64,000 nt of DNA from the NCBI RefSeq assembly GCF_036240795.1, contig NZ_CP108454.1:2294001-2358000 (forward strand), given 5' to 3'. The notes beneath the pieces were generated by a model. It was given only the letters and a program-made list of their open reading frames with translations. It was not told the DNA's origin and did not search any database. The stretch comes from Streptomyces sp. NBC_01268. Its GTDB lineage: Bacteria > Actinomycetota > Actinomycetes > Streptomycetales > Streptomycetaceae. This document shows, piece after piece, positions 1 through 9,930 of this stretch. The translations under genes and the position numbers were made by a program. The number at the start of each line of letters is the position of its first letter. The stretch's first letter is position 1.

Positions 1-774
1 GTCCTTGCCGGCCAGGTCCGCGTCCAGCATGGACTCCACGCCGCCGGCGCCACGGCCCTCGGCGTTGACGTAGCCCAGTATCCCGGCGGCCAGCTCGCCG
101 TTCGGGTACACGCGCTTGGTGACCGGCTCGCTGAGGATGCCGCCGAGCAGGCTGACGCCGTTGCCGCCGTTGGCCGGCTTCGCCTTCTGCTCGTAGACCT
201 TCTTCAGGTCCTTGATCTGGTTCCAGACCTGCGGGGTCTGCTTGCGGGCGAGCAGGGTGTAGCGGGACTTGGGGGTGCGCAGCTTCTTCGCGAGGTCGGC
301 GGGCTCCTTGCCGAGGAGCGGGGCGAGGAGCGCGGCGGCCTGTTCGGGGGCGTCCCTGACCTTGGACTCCTCGGGCGTGAAGAGCTTGGGGTCGGCGGTG
401 ATGTCGTACGCGTCGACGCTCGCGGCCAGCGCGACGCCGGACCGGTCGGTGATCTCGCCGCGGTCGGCGGAGAGCGTGTACTCCTGGTAGCGGTGCTTCT
501 GGGCCTTGGCCGCGTAGGCGCTGGCGTCCACGGCCTGCACCTGGAGCAGCCGCACCACGAACACCAGCATCACCAGGGTCAGCCCGAGGGAGACCAGGCG
601 CAGCCGGGGCTTGGGGCTGCCGAGCCGGATGGTGCGCGGCCTGGCCGGCGGCCGGGGCGCGGGGCGCCGTGCCTGCGCGGGCCGCGGCGCGGGGCGGCCG
701 GGGGCCGGGGGGCGCGGGCGGGCGGGCCGGGCGGGGCCGGGGACGCGGCGGCGCGGGGGCTCCTTGGAGGGCAC
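1..774 (-). CDS. ftsI: FtsI, division transpeptidase (PBP3), 5' part only
   Basis: Penicillin-binding protein 3, the septal peptidoglycan transpeptidase. Only the first 258 residues lie in the window. The GTG at 774 follows the ftsL stop by four bases. A cytoplasmic tail of about 55 residues, made almost entirely of Pro, Arg and Ala, precedes one membrane segment (about 58-80). After that comes the start of the pedestal/dimerisation domain, including a typical ADRGEITDRSG stretch. The catalytic SxxK, SxN and KTG motifs would lie beyond the edge. It is the last gene in view of the leftward operon rsmH-ftsL-ftsI. The Pro/Arg-rich tail is common in streptomycete FtsI. The identity is secure from sequence and context. 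Confidence 0.95.
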   Translation of the reverse strand, partial: MPSKEPPRRRVPGPARPARPRPPAPGRPAPRPAQARRPAPRPPARPRTIRLGSPKPRLRLVSLGLTLVMLVFVVRLLQVQAVDASAYAAKAQKHRYQEYTLSADRGEITDRSGVALAASVDAYDITADPKLFTPEESKVRDAPEQAAALLAPLLGKEPADLAKKLRTPKSRYTLLARKQTPQVWNQIKDLKKVYEQKAKPANGGNGVSLLGGILSEPVTKRVYPNGELAAGILGYVNAEGRGAGGVESMLDADLAGKD

Positions 775-778
775 GGGG

Positions 779-1354
779 TCACCTGCCGGAGGTCGTGGGG
801 GCGGTCGCGGTGCTGTTCGGCGTGTCGGGGTTCTTCGACGCGGGCGGCTTCGGCGTGTCGCCGGATCTCGCGGGCCCGCCGGTGGCCGGGGTCCGGCCGG
901 CCGGCGGAGTCGTGCTCGCGGCGTTCGGGGTGTTCGCGCCGGTGGCCGGGTCGGCCGCGGGCGGGGTGGGCGTCGGCGTGGGCTTCGGCGAGGCGGCCTT
1001 CGAGGGGACGCCGCGCACCGTGCCGTCGGGGTCCAGGAAGACGGGGCTGCCGCCCGGCACCATGCCGAGCTCCCGGGCGCGCCGCTCCAGGGCGTCGGGG
1101 GCGGAGCTGTCGTCCACGTCCCGCTGGAGGGCCTGCTCCTCGTCGGTGAGCTCGGTGGTCTTCTTCTTCAGCTCGCTGAGCTCGAAGGAGCCCTGGTTGA
1201 GGGCGGAGTTGAGCAGCAGCAGGCTGATCAGGCCACCGCCGAGCAGCAGCACGACGAGCAGGACGAAGGGGGTCCGGGCCGCGCTGCTCGGCCCGGACGG
1301 CATCAGCCTCCCGAGCCGCGCGGCCCGCCCTTTGAGGGGCCCCTGTCGCGTCAC
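779..1354 (-). CDS. ftsL: FtsL-like cell-division membrane protein
   Basis: Small bitopic divisome protein, 191 residues from GTG 1354. The start overlaps the rsmH stop (GTGA), which implies translational coupling. A later Met at residue 18 is an alternative start. A basic N-terminus is followed by one membrane segment (about 28-50) and then a short coiled coil ([20 protein letters not shown]) typical of FtsL/DivIC proteins. The last 75 or so residues are Pro/Thr/Ala-rich and look disordered. FtsL is thought to form a complex with DivIC and FtsQ and recruit FtsW/FtsI. The call rests on the position between rsmH and ftsI and on topology, since FtsL sequences diverge strongly. Confidence 0.9.
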   Translation of the reverse strand: MTRQGPLKGRAARLGRLMPSGPSSAARTPFVLLVVLLLGGGLISLLLLNSALNQGSFELSELKKKTTELTDEEQALQRDVDDSSAPDALERRARELGMVPGGSPVFLDPDGTVRGVPSKAASPKPTPTPTPPAADPATGANTPNAASTTPPAGRTPATGGPARSGDTPKPPASKNPDTPNSTATAPTTSGR

Positions 1355-2310
1355 GCGGATTCGTCCTCGCGGATCCGCTGGGCCCCCCGGAGCCGGGCCG
1401 GGGCCGCGCGGCGGTTCTCGGCGACCTCCTCCTCGGTGGGGAGTTCGGCGCCGCGGGTGAGCAGCTTGAGGCGGGGCTGGTAGCGCTCGGGGACGACCGG
1501 GAGGCCGGGCGGCGCGGTGTTCGCGGCGCCCGCCGCGAACACCTGCTTGACCAGCCGGTCCTCCAGGGAGTGGTACGAGAGGACGGCGATCCGGCCGCCG
1601 ACGGCGAGGGCCTTGACGGCCGCCGGGATCGCCTCCTCCAGGACCGAGAGCTCCCCGTTGACCTCGATGCGCAGGGCCTGGAAGGTCCGCTTGGCGGGGT
1701 TGCCGCCGGTGCGCTTGGCGGCCTGGGGCAGCGAGTCGCGGATCAGCTCGACCAGCCGCGCGCTGTTGCTGAACGGCTCCTTCTCGCGCTCGCGCACGAT
1801 CGCGGAGACGATCCGCTTGGCCTGCTTCTCCTCGCCGTACGCGCGCAGGATGCGGACCAGCTCGCCGGCCGGGTAGGTGTTGAGGACCTCGGCCGCGCTG
1901 ATGCCCGTCGTCTGGTCCATGCGCATGTCGAGCGGGGCGTCCTGCGCGTAGGCGAAGCCGCGGTCGGCCTCGTCCAGCTGCATGGAGGAGACGCCCAGGT
2001 CGAACAGGACGCCGTCGACGCGCGGGATGCCGAGCCGGTCCAGGACCTCGGGCAGTTCGTCGTAGACCGCGTGGACCAGCGTGGCGCGCTCCCCGTACGG
2101 GGCGAGCCGCTCGCCGGAGAGGCGCAGCGCCTCCTTGTCCCGGTCCAGGGCGACGAGCCGCGCTTCGGGGAAGTTCCGCAGCAGCGCCTCGCTGTGGCCG
2201 CCGAGGCCGAGGGTGCAGTCGACGACGACCGCGCCGGGGCGCTCCAGTGCGGGGGCCAACATGTCCAGGCACCGCTGGAGCATCACCGGGACGTGTCGGT
2301 CGTTGCTCAA
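1351..2310 (-). CDS. rsmH: 16S rRNA (cytosine-1402-N4)-methyltransferase RsmH
   Basis: SAM-dependent methyltransferase (MraW) acting on C1402 of 16S rRNA; 319 residues. The SAM-binding loop [13 protein letters not shown] lies at about 29-41. The family-specific stretches [17 protein letters not shown] and PLDMRMD follow, then [11 protein letters not shown] and [12 protein letters not shown] near the C-terminus. The best start is TTG 2310 with a GAGAGGG-type Shine-Dalgarno upstream. It is the first gene of the dcw block seen here. The mraZ gene that often precedes rsmH in other bacteria is absent. A promoter about 120 bases upstream gives it a long leader. Confidence 0.96.
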   Translation of the reverse strand: MSNDRHVPVMLQRCLDMLAPALERPGAVVVDCTLGLGGHSEALLRNFPEARLVALDRDKEALRLSGERLAPYGERATLVHAVYDELPEVLDRLGIPRVDGVLFDLGVSSMQLDEADRGFAYAQDAPLDMRMDQTTGISAAEVLNTYPAGELVRILRAYGEEKQAKRIVSAIVREREKEPFSNSARLVELIRDSLPQAAKRTGGNPAKRTFQALRIEVNGELSVLEEAIPAAVKALAVGGRIAVLSYHSLEDRLVKQVFAAGAANTAPPGLPVVPERYQPRLKLLTRGAELPTEEEVAENRRAAPARLRGAQRIREDESA

Positions 2311-2437
2311 TGCGCCCTCTCAGGTCCGGCGGAAACAGGTACCACCGGCGAGCGGAAGGAGGCCGAGCCGCAGGTACCGCCGCACATACGGGGGAGAAAC
2401 GGCGAAAATCGCTCGATGTCTCCGTGAACTCCGCGTC

Positions 2438-2465
2438 ACTTTAGTCCACCGGCCGGGCCGGTCAA
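2438..2465 (-). promoter_or_regulatory. Promoter for rsmH-ftsL-ftsI
   Basis: On the minus strand, -35 TTGACC (2460-2465) and -10 TAAAGT (2438-2443) are separated by 16 bases, close to the vegetative sigma consensus. Transcription would start near 2431 and leave a leader of about 120 bases before the TTG start. The rest of the 342-base gap between the rsmH start and 2653 holds nothing else I can name. The opposite-strand promoter for the carbonic anhydrase gene must also lie in it. Confidence 0.6.
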
Positions 2466-2652
2466 CCAACCGGCTGGCGCGTCGCGCACCCCGGTCGGCG
2501 CTCCCGGAAGGCTCCCGGAACCCTCCGGGCGGCTCACCCGGACGGCCCCGTCCCCGGACGGGCTGTGGGTTCCCTCACAACAAGGTTCATTGGCGCTCTT
2601 TGTCCACTCTCACAGCGGGCTCGGACAGTCCGTGACCGTTAACGTCGGAGAC

Positions 2653-3192
2653 ATGTCGACCTCTGCGCACTCCCCTGCCGACGCCATACACGACGCGAGC
2701 GCGGTCACCGATCGCCTCGTCACGGCGAACGCGCGTTACGCCGCCGACTTCACCGACCCCGGAATGGACGCGCGCCCCGTGCTGCACGTCGCCGTGGTCG
2801 CCTGTATGGACGCCCGCCTCGACCTGCACGCCGCGCTCGGCCTGGAGCTCGGCGACTGCCACACCATCCGCAACGCCGGCGGCGTGGTCACCGACGACGT
2901 GATCCGCTCGCTCACCATCAGCCAGCGGGCGCTCGGCACCCGCAGCGTGATGCTGGTGCACCACACCAACTGCGGCCTGGAGTCGCTGACCGAGGACTTC
3001 CGGCACGAGCTGGAGGACGAGGTCGGCCAGCGTCCGGCCTGGGCCGTGGAGGCCTTCCGCGACGTCGACCAGGACGTGCGCCAGTCGATGCAGCGGGTGC
3101 GCACCTCCCCGTTCCTGCTGCACACCGACGACGTCCGCGGCTTCGTCTTCGACGTGACGACGGGGCTGCTGCGGGAGATCAGCCCGGCCTGA
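2653..3192 (+). CDS. Beta-carbonic-anhydrase family protein
   Basis: Beta-class carbonic anhydrase-like protein, 179 residues. ATG 2653 is chosen because GGAG sits a few bases upstream; longer in-frame starts from 2590 lack one. The zinc-ligand pattern is present: Cys51 and Asp53 in ACMDARLD, then His104 and Cys107 in HHTNCG. The family interconverts CO2 and bicarbonate with a Cys-His-Cys zinc site. The protein is shorter than many plant-type enzymes and belongs to the compact bacterial group. It stands alone between the dcw genes (divergent) and the MoxR operon. The real substrate role has not been shown from sequence. Confidence 0.85.
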   Translation: MSTSAHSPADAIHDASAVTDRLVTANARYAADFTDPGMDARPVLHVAVVACMDARLDLHAALGLELGDCHTIRNAGGVVTDDVIRSLTISQRALGTRSVMLVHHTNCGLESLTEDFRHELEDEVGQRPAWAVEAFRDVDQDVRQSMQRVRTSPFLLHTDDVRGFVFDVTTGLLREISPA

Positions 3193-3299
3193 TCAACCCG
3201 GCACAAGGCAGCAAACCCCGGCAATTCACCCCGAGTTATCCACAGGGCGGTGGCCGGCAAGTGACACAACCCGGCCACGGCAACAAGAATGCACGGGTG

Positions 3300-3337
3300 A
3301 CACCCCCCGGACCTCGTTCCGGGGGCAGGTGTCGGTG
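3300..3337 (+). terminator. Hairpin between carbonic anhydrase gene and moxR
   Basis: The sequence from the GACACC at about 3300 to the GGTGTC at about 3337 can fold into an interrupted GC-rich stem (outer GACACC/GGTGTC, inner CCCGGA/TCCGGG). It lies about 110 bases after the upstream stop and 27 bases before the moxR start. It could end the upstream transcript or act on the moxR leader. Confidence 0.4.
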
Positions 3338-3363
3338 CTGCCGGAAGGGCCGAGGAGGGCCGG

Positions 3364-4391
<1,028 letters not shown>

Positions 4392-4392
<1 letters not shown>

Positions 4393-5747
4393 TGACCACC
4401 GCCGCCCCGCCGGGACAGCGGGAGGACGGCGACGACGACCGGGGCGGCCTGCGGGCCGCCCTCGGCGGACTCACCACCCGCGGCCGGTCCTTCCTGGCCG
4501 CCGGGATCGCCGCCGGAGTCTGCGCCTACGTGCTCGGCCAGGCCGACCTGCTGCGCGTCGGTCTGCTGCTCGCCGTGCTGCCGCTGGTCTGCGTCGTCGT
4601 GCTGCACCGCACCCGCTACCGGGTCGCGGGCAGCCGCCGGCTCTCCCCGCAGCGCGTCGAGACCGGCACGGAGGCCCGGGTCCACCTGCGCATGGACAAC
4701 GTCTCCCGGGTGCCCACCGGGCTGCTGATGCTCCAGGACCACGTGCCGTACATGCTGGGCCCCCGCCCCCGCTTCGTGCTCGACCGCGTGGAGGCGGGCG
4801 GCCGCCGCGAGGTGTCCTACCGGGTCCGCTCCGACCTGCGCGGGCGCTTCGCCCTCGGCCCGCTCCAGCTGCGGCTCAACGACCCCTTCGGCATGTGCGA
4901 GCTGACCCGCTCCTTCAGCGCGTACGACACGCTGACCGTCATCCCCCGCACCGAACCGCTGCCGCCGGTGAGGCTGGCCGGCGAGTCCGCGGGGTACGGG
5001 GAGGGCCACCAGCGGGCGCTCGCCCTCGCCGGGGACGACGACATCATCCCCCGCGCCTACCGGCACGGCGACGACCTGCGCAGGGTCCACTGGCGCTCCA
5101 CGGCCCGCTACGGCGAGCTGATGGTGCGCCGTGAGGAGCAGCCGCAGCGGGCCCGCTGCACCGTGCTGCTCGACACCCGCCGGATCGCCTACGAGGGCGG
5201 CGGACCCGACTCGGCCTTCGAATGGGCCGTCTCCGGCGCCGCCTCCGTCCTCGTGCACATGCTGGAGCGCGGCTACGCGGTGCGGCTGCTCACGGACACC
5301 GGCAGCAGCCTCCCCGGCGACGGCGCGGAGGGCTTCACCGGCTCCGGGCAGAACACGGCCGAGGCCGCCGGACTGATGATGGACACCCTCGCGGTCGTCG
5401 ACCACTCCGACGGGGCCGGACTCTCCCGCGCGTACGACGTGCTGCGCGGCGGACACGAGGGCCTTCTGGTCGCCTTCGTCGGCGACCTCGACGAGGAGCA
5501 GGCGGCCCTGGCCGCACGGATGCGGCAGCGCGGCGGCGCCGCGGTCGCCTTCCTGCTGGACTCCGGGACCTGGCTGACCGGCGGCGCCGTCACCGGCGCG
5601 GTCGAGGACCGGCTGCGGCGGCTGCGGGAGGCCGGCTGGACGGCCCTCGCCGTTCCCCCGGGCACCCGCCTCGCCCAGCTCTGGCAGCAGGCCGGCGGCG
5701 CACAGAACCAGGCCCCCGCGGCCGACACGTACGGAGGTTGGTCATGA
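4392..5747 (+). CDS. DUF58 domain-containing membrane protein
   Basis: 451 residues from ATG 4392, overlapping the moxR stop (ATGA); a GTG one codon earlier is also possible. Two membrane segments lie within residues 30-80. A beta-rich middle follows, then the DUF58 signature containing [27 protein letters not shown] at about 220-245. The C-terminal half resembles a von Willebrand A-type fold. DUF58 proteins are usual partners of MoxR ATPases but their biochemical role is not established. The gene overlaps the transglutaminase gene downstream (ATGA), so the three are almost certainly co-translated. Confidence 0.9.
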
Positions 5748-8116
5748 GCGGGCGCGGACGGCTGACGCTCGCGGCCTTCGGCGCGACGCTCCTGGCGTCG
5801 GCCGCGCTGCTGCCGCTGGTGAAGCCGGCGACCTGGATCTTCACCGCGGCGCTCGTGCTGGGCCTGCAGAGCGCGATCGGCACGATCACCCGGCGGGTGC
5901 CGCTGGCCCGGCCGCTCACCCTCGGCGCCCAGGCGGTCGTCACGCTCCTCGTGCTGACGGTGGTCTTCGCCCGTGAGCAGGCCGTCCTCGGCCTGCTGCC
6001 CGGGCCCGAGGTCCTCAGCACCTTCGGCTCGCTCTTCCAGGCGGGCGTGGACGACGTGGGGACCTACGCGATCCCCGCCCCCGACACGGCCGGCATCCGC
6101 CTGCTCCTCGTCGTCGGCGTGGCCGCCGTCGGGCTCCTCGTGGACGCCCTCGCGGTGACCTTCCGCACCGCCGCCCCCGCGGGACTCCCGCTGCTCGCCC
6201 TGTACTCGGTGGCCGCCGGACTCTCCGGCGGCGGTGCGGGCTGGCTGTACTTCCTGCTGGCCGCCACCGGCTATCTGCTGCTGCTCCTGGCCGAGGGCCG
6301 GGACAGGCTCTCCCAGTGGGGTCGGGTCTTCGGCGGCGCGCCCCGCTCGGGCCGGGCCGGCTCGGCCGTCGGTGACAGCGACTCCGCGTCCGCTCCGGTC
6401 CGGTCCGGACGGCGGATCGGCGCGGTCGCCCTGGGCATCGCGCTGGTGGTGCCGTTCGCCCTGCCCGGGCTGAGCGGCGGCATCTTCGGCGGCGCCGGGA
6501 AGGGCGAGGGCGCCGGCGGCAAGGGCGGCACGATCTCGGCGGTGAACCCGCTGGTCTCCCTCCAGAACGACCTGCGCCAGCCGGACGACCGCGAGGTGCT
6601 GCGCTACCGGACCAACGCCCGGGACACGTCCGGGATGTATCTGCGGCTCGTGGCGCTCGACCAGTTCGACGGGACGGCGTGGAAGTCCTCGGTCCGCCCC
6701 ATCCAGGACGTGCCCGAGCTGCTGCCCTGGCCGGACGGCCTCGCCCAGGACGTCACCACCACCGAGGTCACCAGCAACTTCGTCGCCTCCACGGCGTACG
6801 AGCAGAAGTGGCTGCCGATGCCGTACCCGGTCTCGAAGGTCTCCATCGGCGGCAGCTGGCGGTACGAGCCGGCCGGGCGGATGCTCGTCGGCGACAACGG
6901 GCAGAACACCAAGGGCGCGCGGTACTCGGTGACCAGCCTGGACATCCGGCCCACCGCCGATCAGCTGGCCGCGGCGGCGCCCGCGCCGGAGAAGCTGCTC
7001 CGCGAGTACACCAAGGTCCCGGCCTCGCTCCCGGCCGACGTGCGGTCGACGGCCGTCGAGGTCACCCGCGGGGCGCGCAACGGGTACGAGCGGGCGGTGA
7101 AGCTGCAGAACTGGTTCGCCCGGGACGGCGGCTTCCGCTACGACGTCGAGGTCGACTCCGGCACCGGGGTCCAGGCGATCTCCCGCTTCCTGAAGGACAG
7201 GGAGGGCTTCTGCGTCCACTTCTCCTTCTCGATGGCCGCCATGGCCCGCTCCCTGGGCATCCCCGCCCGGGTGGCGGTCGGCTTCATGCCGGGCACCCCG
7301 CAGCCGGACGGCTCCCTGTCCGTCGGCATCCGGGACGCGCACGCGTGGCCCGAGCTGTACTTCGAGGGGGCGGGCTGGACCCGCTTCGAGCCGACGCCCT
7401 CGCGCGGCACGGTGCCGGAGTACACGCGCGAGCAGTCCGCCGGCGGGGCGGCGACCCCGTCGGCGCAGCCCTCCACCGGCGCGTCGGCCCAGCCCTCGGC
7501 GGCGCCGAGCGCCGCGGAGAGCTGCCCGCCGCAGCTGCGGCGGCTGGGCGAGTGCGGGCCGGACCAGGCGGCGGGGAGCGAGGCGGCGTCCGACTCGGGC
7601 CTGCCGCCCCTGCAACTGGCCCTGCTCCTGCTGGGCGTCCTGGTCCTCCTCGCCCTGCCCCTCCTGCCCTGGCTCTGGCGCACCCGGCTGCGGGCGAGGC
7701 GGCTGGGGCAGGGGGAGGTCCTCGCGGTCTGGTCGGAGATCAAGGACACGGCCTGGGACCACGGGGTGGCCCCGGACGACTCGCTGACACCGCGCGGGAC
7801 GGCGGCGCGGCTGATCCGTCTGGGTGAGCTGCCGCCGGACGCGGCCGACGCGGTGCACCGGGTGGCGCGGGCGGTCGAGCAGGCGCTGTACGCGCCGCGC
7901 CCGCAGCCGGTTCCGGGCCTCTCCGAGGAGGCCGAGCCGATCCGCCGGGGCTTCCACGCGGCGGCCTCCCGCTCGAACCGCCTGCGGGCGGTGCTGGCGC
8001 CGCGCTCGACGGTCCGGGTGGCCTGGGCGACCCGGACCCGCTGGGACGCCCTCCGCACCACCGCCTCGACCCGCGCCCGCACCCTCTTCCGGCGCCCGTC
8101 GAGCGAGTCGCCCTGA
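5744..8116 (+). CDS. Membrane-anchored transglutaminase-like protein (DUF3488/TgpA type)
   Basis: 790 residues from ATG 5744. Several membrane segments occupy the first 240 residues, followed by an extracytoplasmic domain with a transglutaminase-like core. Cys490 lies in EGFCVHFSFSMAA and His533 in DAHAWPELYF. A final membrane segment lies near 625-645, with a cytoplasmic tail after it. The third catalytic position, Asp in classical transglutaminases, is Glu549 here (WTRFEPTP), a variant I recall as usual in actinobacterial members. Last gene of the moxR operon, followed directly by a very strong hairpin. It may be a cell-wall or surface protease/amidase; the substrate is unknown. Confidence 0.88.
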   Translation: MSGRGRLTLAAFGATLLASAALLPLVKPATWIFTAALVLGLQSAIGTITRRVPLARPLTLGAQAVVTLLVLTVVFAREQAVLGLLPGPEVLSTFGSLFQAGVDDVGTYAIPAPDTAGIRLLLVVGVAAVGLLVDALAVTFRTAAPAGLPLLALYSVAAGLSGGGAGWLYFLLAATGYLLLLLAEGRDRLSQWGRVFGGAPRSGRAGSAVGDSDSASAPVRSGRRIGAVALGIALVVPFALPGLSGGIFGGAGKGEGAGGKGGTISAVNPLVSLQNDLRQPDDREVLRYRTNARDTSGMYLRLVALDQFDGTAWKSSVRPIQDVPELLPWPDGLAQDVTTTEVTSNFVASTAYEQKWLPMPYPVSKVSIGGSWRYEPAGRMLVGDNGQNTKGARYSVTSLDIRPTADQLAAAAPAPEKLLREYTKVPASLPADVRSTAVEVTRGARNGYERAVKLQNWFARDGGFRYDVEVDSGTGVQAISRFLKDREGFCVHFSFSMAAMARSLGIPARVAVGFMPGTPQPDGSLSVGIRDAHAWPELYFEGAGWTRFEPTPSRGTVPEYTREQSAGGAATPSAQPSTGASAQPSAAPSAAESCPPQLRRLGECGPDQAAGSEAASDSGLPPLQLALLLLGVLVLLALPLLPWLWRTRLRARRLGQGEVLAVWSEIKDTAWDHGVAPDDSLTPRGTAARLIRLGELPPDAADAVHRVARAVEQALYAPRPQPVPGLSEEAEPIRRGFHAAASRSNRLRAVLAPRSTVRVAWATRTRWDALRTTASTRARTLFRRPSSESP

Positions 8117-8155
8117 CGGGGGGGCGGGGCCGCGGTGCGCGGCCCCGCCCCCCCG
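8117..8155. terminator. 18-bp GC hairpin ending the moxR operon
   Basis: A perfect 18-bp stem with a 3-base loop begins on the base after the transglutaminase stop codon. One arm is 8117-8134 and the other 8138-8155. It lacks a U-tract, as is usual in Streptomyces. Confidence 0.85.
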
Positions 8156-8166
8156 TCGGGCCGACG

Positions 8167-8304
8167 CCGCCGGGTCCCGGACATGCCCGGTGTCGGGCCG
8201 AGGCGGACGGGAGTCCCGGACCTGGCCGGTCCGGGGTCGACGCGAAACGGGAGTCCCCGGTGTGGCCGGGTGCGGGGTCCGCGCCGACGGGAGTCCCGGA
8301 CATG
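8167..8304. repeat. Four degenerate tandem repeats of about 40 bp
   Basis: Between the two terminators lie four imperfect copies of a unit built on GACGGGAGTCCCGGAC followed by TGGCCGG and a CGGGGTC/GCGC end. The copies begin near 8167, 8207, 8246 and 8285. No credible reading frame or SD crosses them. The 250-base gap 8117-8369 contains only this array and the two hairpins. Confidence 0.6.
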
Positions 8305-8348
8305 GCTGAGCCCCGGTCGGCCGTGAAGACGGCCTCGCGGGGCTCAGC
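8305..8348 (-). terminator. Hairpin downstream of the DUF3040 gene
   Basis: GCTGAGCCCCG (8305-8315) pairs with CGGGGCTCAGC (8338-8348), and GGCCGT/ACGGCC forms an inner stem. It lies 22 bases past the stop of the leftward gene ending at 8370. Confidence 0.8.
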
Positions 8349-8369
8349 GGAGTGTGAGGGTGGGGCGGG

Positions 8370-8771
8370 TCAGTGGTGACCGCCGCCCTGCTCGTCGCGG
8401 CGGCGCTGCCACCGCTCTTCGATCCGGTTCATCATCGAGCGGCGCTGCCGGGCCTGTCGCCCGCCGCCGCCCACTGTCCGGGCCTGCTCGCCCGGCTTGG
8501 GCGCCTTGCGCCATCCGGTGACCGCAAGGACGGCACATCCCAGCATGATGAGGAACCCCACCACACTGAGCGGCCAGATCTGCGGAGCGATCATTCCGGC
8601 CATGAGGAGCGCGATACCCACCAGGAAGCCGGCGACTGCCTGGTAGACCCGTCGCCGGGTGTACGTACGCAGCCCGCTTCCCTCGAGCGCTGTCGCGAAC
8701 TTGGGATCTTCGGCGTACAGCGCTCGCTCCATCTGCTCGAGCATTCGCTGCTCGTGCTCCGAGAGCGGCAC
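8370..8771 (-). CDS. DUF3040 small membrane protein
   Basis: 133 residues from GTG 8771 with AGGAG upstream. The N-terminus MPLSEHEQRMLEQMERALYAEDPKFA is the DUF3040 hallmark. Two adjacent membrane segments follow (about 43-62 and 66-88), and the tail is Arg/Gln-rich and basic, ending GGGHH. DUF3040 proteins are actinobacterial and of unknown function. Its conserved place beside the dcw cluster makes a role in growth or division plausible, but nothing in the sequence proves it. It converges on the transglutaminase operon. Confidence 0.9.
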   Translation of the reverse strand: MPLSEHEQRMLEQMERALYAEDPKFATALEGSGLRTYTRRRVYQAVAGFLVGIALLMAGMIAPQIWPLSVVGFLIMLGCAVLAVTGWRKAPKPGEQARTVGGGGRQARQRRSMMNRIEERWQRRRDEQGGGHH

Positions 8772-9075
8772 GGAGTCCTCCTAGTCGTCGGTCGCGGGGG
8801 CGACCGGTTTGCGGCCCTTTCAGGATAGGCAGGGAATCGCCCCCGTGAAACCCGCCCTCAATGCCAAATCGCCAATCCGGGCCGCCATGCGGTTCGGATG
8901 CTGAGGCGTTGATTCCCCAGCCCCCTGCCCGTCATGCCGGATCGTGTCTCCCGATCATACGGGGACATGTCCCCGAACGGGCGGCCTGTGGCGTACTCCA
9001 TGTGCGGTTGCGCCGCTGCTCAGCAGGTGCGGCGGTGTCCCGGGGGCCGGGCCCGGGGGCACCGCCGGGCGGGTG
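8772..9075. other. 304-base gap without a gene
   Basis: This holds the promoter and leader region of the DUF3040 gene on one side and the methyltransferase terminator on the other. I find no frame with a plausible start and SD, and no RNA motif I recognise. Confidence 0.5.
9031..9066 (-). terminator. Hairpin downstream of the methyltransferase gene
   Basis: GGCGGTG (9031-9037) pairs with CACCGCC (9060-9066) around an inner CCCGG/CCGGG stem, about ten bases beyond the stop at 9076. Confidence 0.65.
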
Positions 9076-9864
9076 TCAGGCCCGCTTCTCGCCCAGGACG
9101 TGCAGCTGGGTGGCGATCGCGTGGAAGGACGGCAGCTCGGCCGCCGCCGCCTCCAGCTTGAGGAGCGCCTCGGCGGCGCCGGGCTCGGTGTCGACGAGGA
9201 CGCCGGGCACCAGGTCGGCGAAGACCCGGACGCCGTGCACCGCGCCGACCTCCAGGCCCGCGTCCTCGGCGAGCCCGGTGAGCTGGTCCGCGCTGAAGCG
9301 CCGGGGCACGGGGTCGCCGTCGCCCCAGCGGCCCGCGGGGTCGGTCAGCGCGTGCCGCGCCTCGGTGAAGTGGCCGGCCAGCGCGCGGGCGAGCACGGCG
9401 CCGCCGAGGCCCGCGGCGAGCAGGCTGAGGCCGCCGCCGGGGCGCAGCGCGGCCACCGCGTTGCGCACGCCCTCGGCGGGGTCGTCCACGTACTCCAGGA
9501 CGCCGTGGCAGAGGACGACGTCGAAGCCCTCGCGGTCGACGACGTCGAAGAGGCCGCGGATGTCCCCCTGGACCCCGCGCACCCGGTCGGCGACGCCCGC
9601 CTCGGCGGCACGCCGCTCCAGGGCGAAGAGCGCGTTGGGGCTGGGGTCGACGACGGTGACGCGGTGTCCGAGGCAGGCCGCCGGCACCGCGAAGTTCCCG
9701 GAGCCGCCGCCCGTGTCGAGGACATCGAGGCAGTCGTTCCCGGTGGCCTTGACCCGGCGGTCGAGGGCGTCTTTGAGGACGTCCCAGACGACGGCGGTGC
9801 GCAGGGAGGCGCGCGACGGGCGCGAGGTCGCCTCTCGGCCGAAGACAGGGGAAGGGTCCGACAC
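9076..9864 (-). CDS. Class I SAM-dependent methyltransferase
   Basis: 262 residues from GTG 9864, chosen because GAGGAG lies nine bases upstream; a GTG at 9903 lacks an SD. Motif I is VLDTGGGSGNFAVPAA (about 48-63). Motif II acidic VVDPS, GDIRGLFDV and VLCHGVLEYVDDP follow, as in the UbiE/methyltransferase-11 family. The substrate cannot be read from the sequence. The protein starts with a conserved stretch (FGREATSRPSRASLRTAVVWDVL) that probably caps the active site. Its neighbour upstream is the HEPN-domain gene; the 66-base gap allows co-transcription. Confidence 0.87.
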   Translation of the reverse strand: MSDPSPVFGREATSRPSRASLRTAVVWDVLKDALDRRVKATGNDCLDVLDTGGGSGNFAVPAACLGHRVTVVDPSPNALFALERRAAEAGVADRVRGVQGDIRGLFDVVDREGFDVVLCHGVLEYVDDPAEGVRNAVAALRPGGGLSLLAAGLGGAVLARALAGHFTEARHALTDPAGRWGDGDPVPRRFSADQLTGLAEDAGLEVGAVHGVRVFADLVPGVLVDTEPGAAEALLKLEAAAAELPSFHAIATQLHVLGEKRA

Positions 9865-9930
9865 GGTTGCTGACTCCTCGGTGACGGGGACGAACGGCTC
9901 CACCCTATGGCCTCGGGCCTCCGGTCCCGA

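Noticed and set aside
611..1483. Long plus-strand frames opposite ftsI and ftsL
   Set aside because: Arg/Gly-rich artificial composition, no SD, and the true dcw genes occupy the other strand with family motifs.
3236..3244. TTATCCACA, a match to a DnaA box
   Set aside because: A single box far from dnaA/dnaN and with no cluster of further boxes is expected by chance; not an origin.
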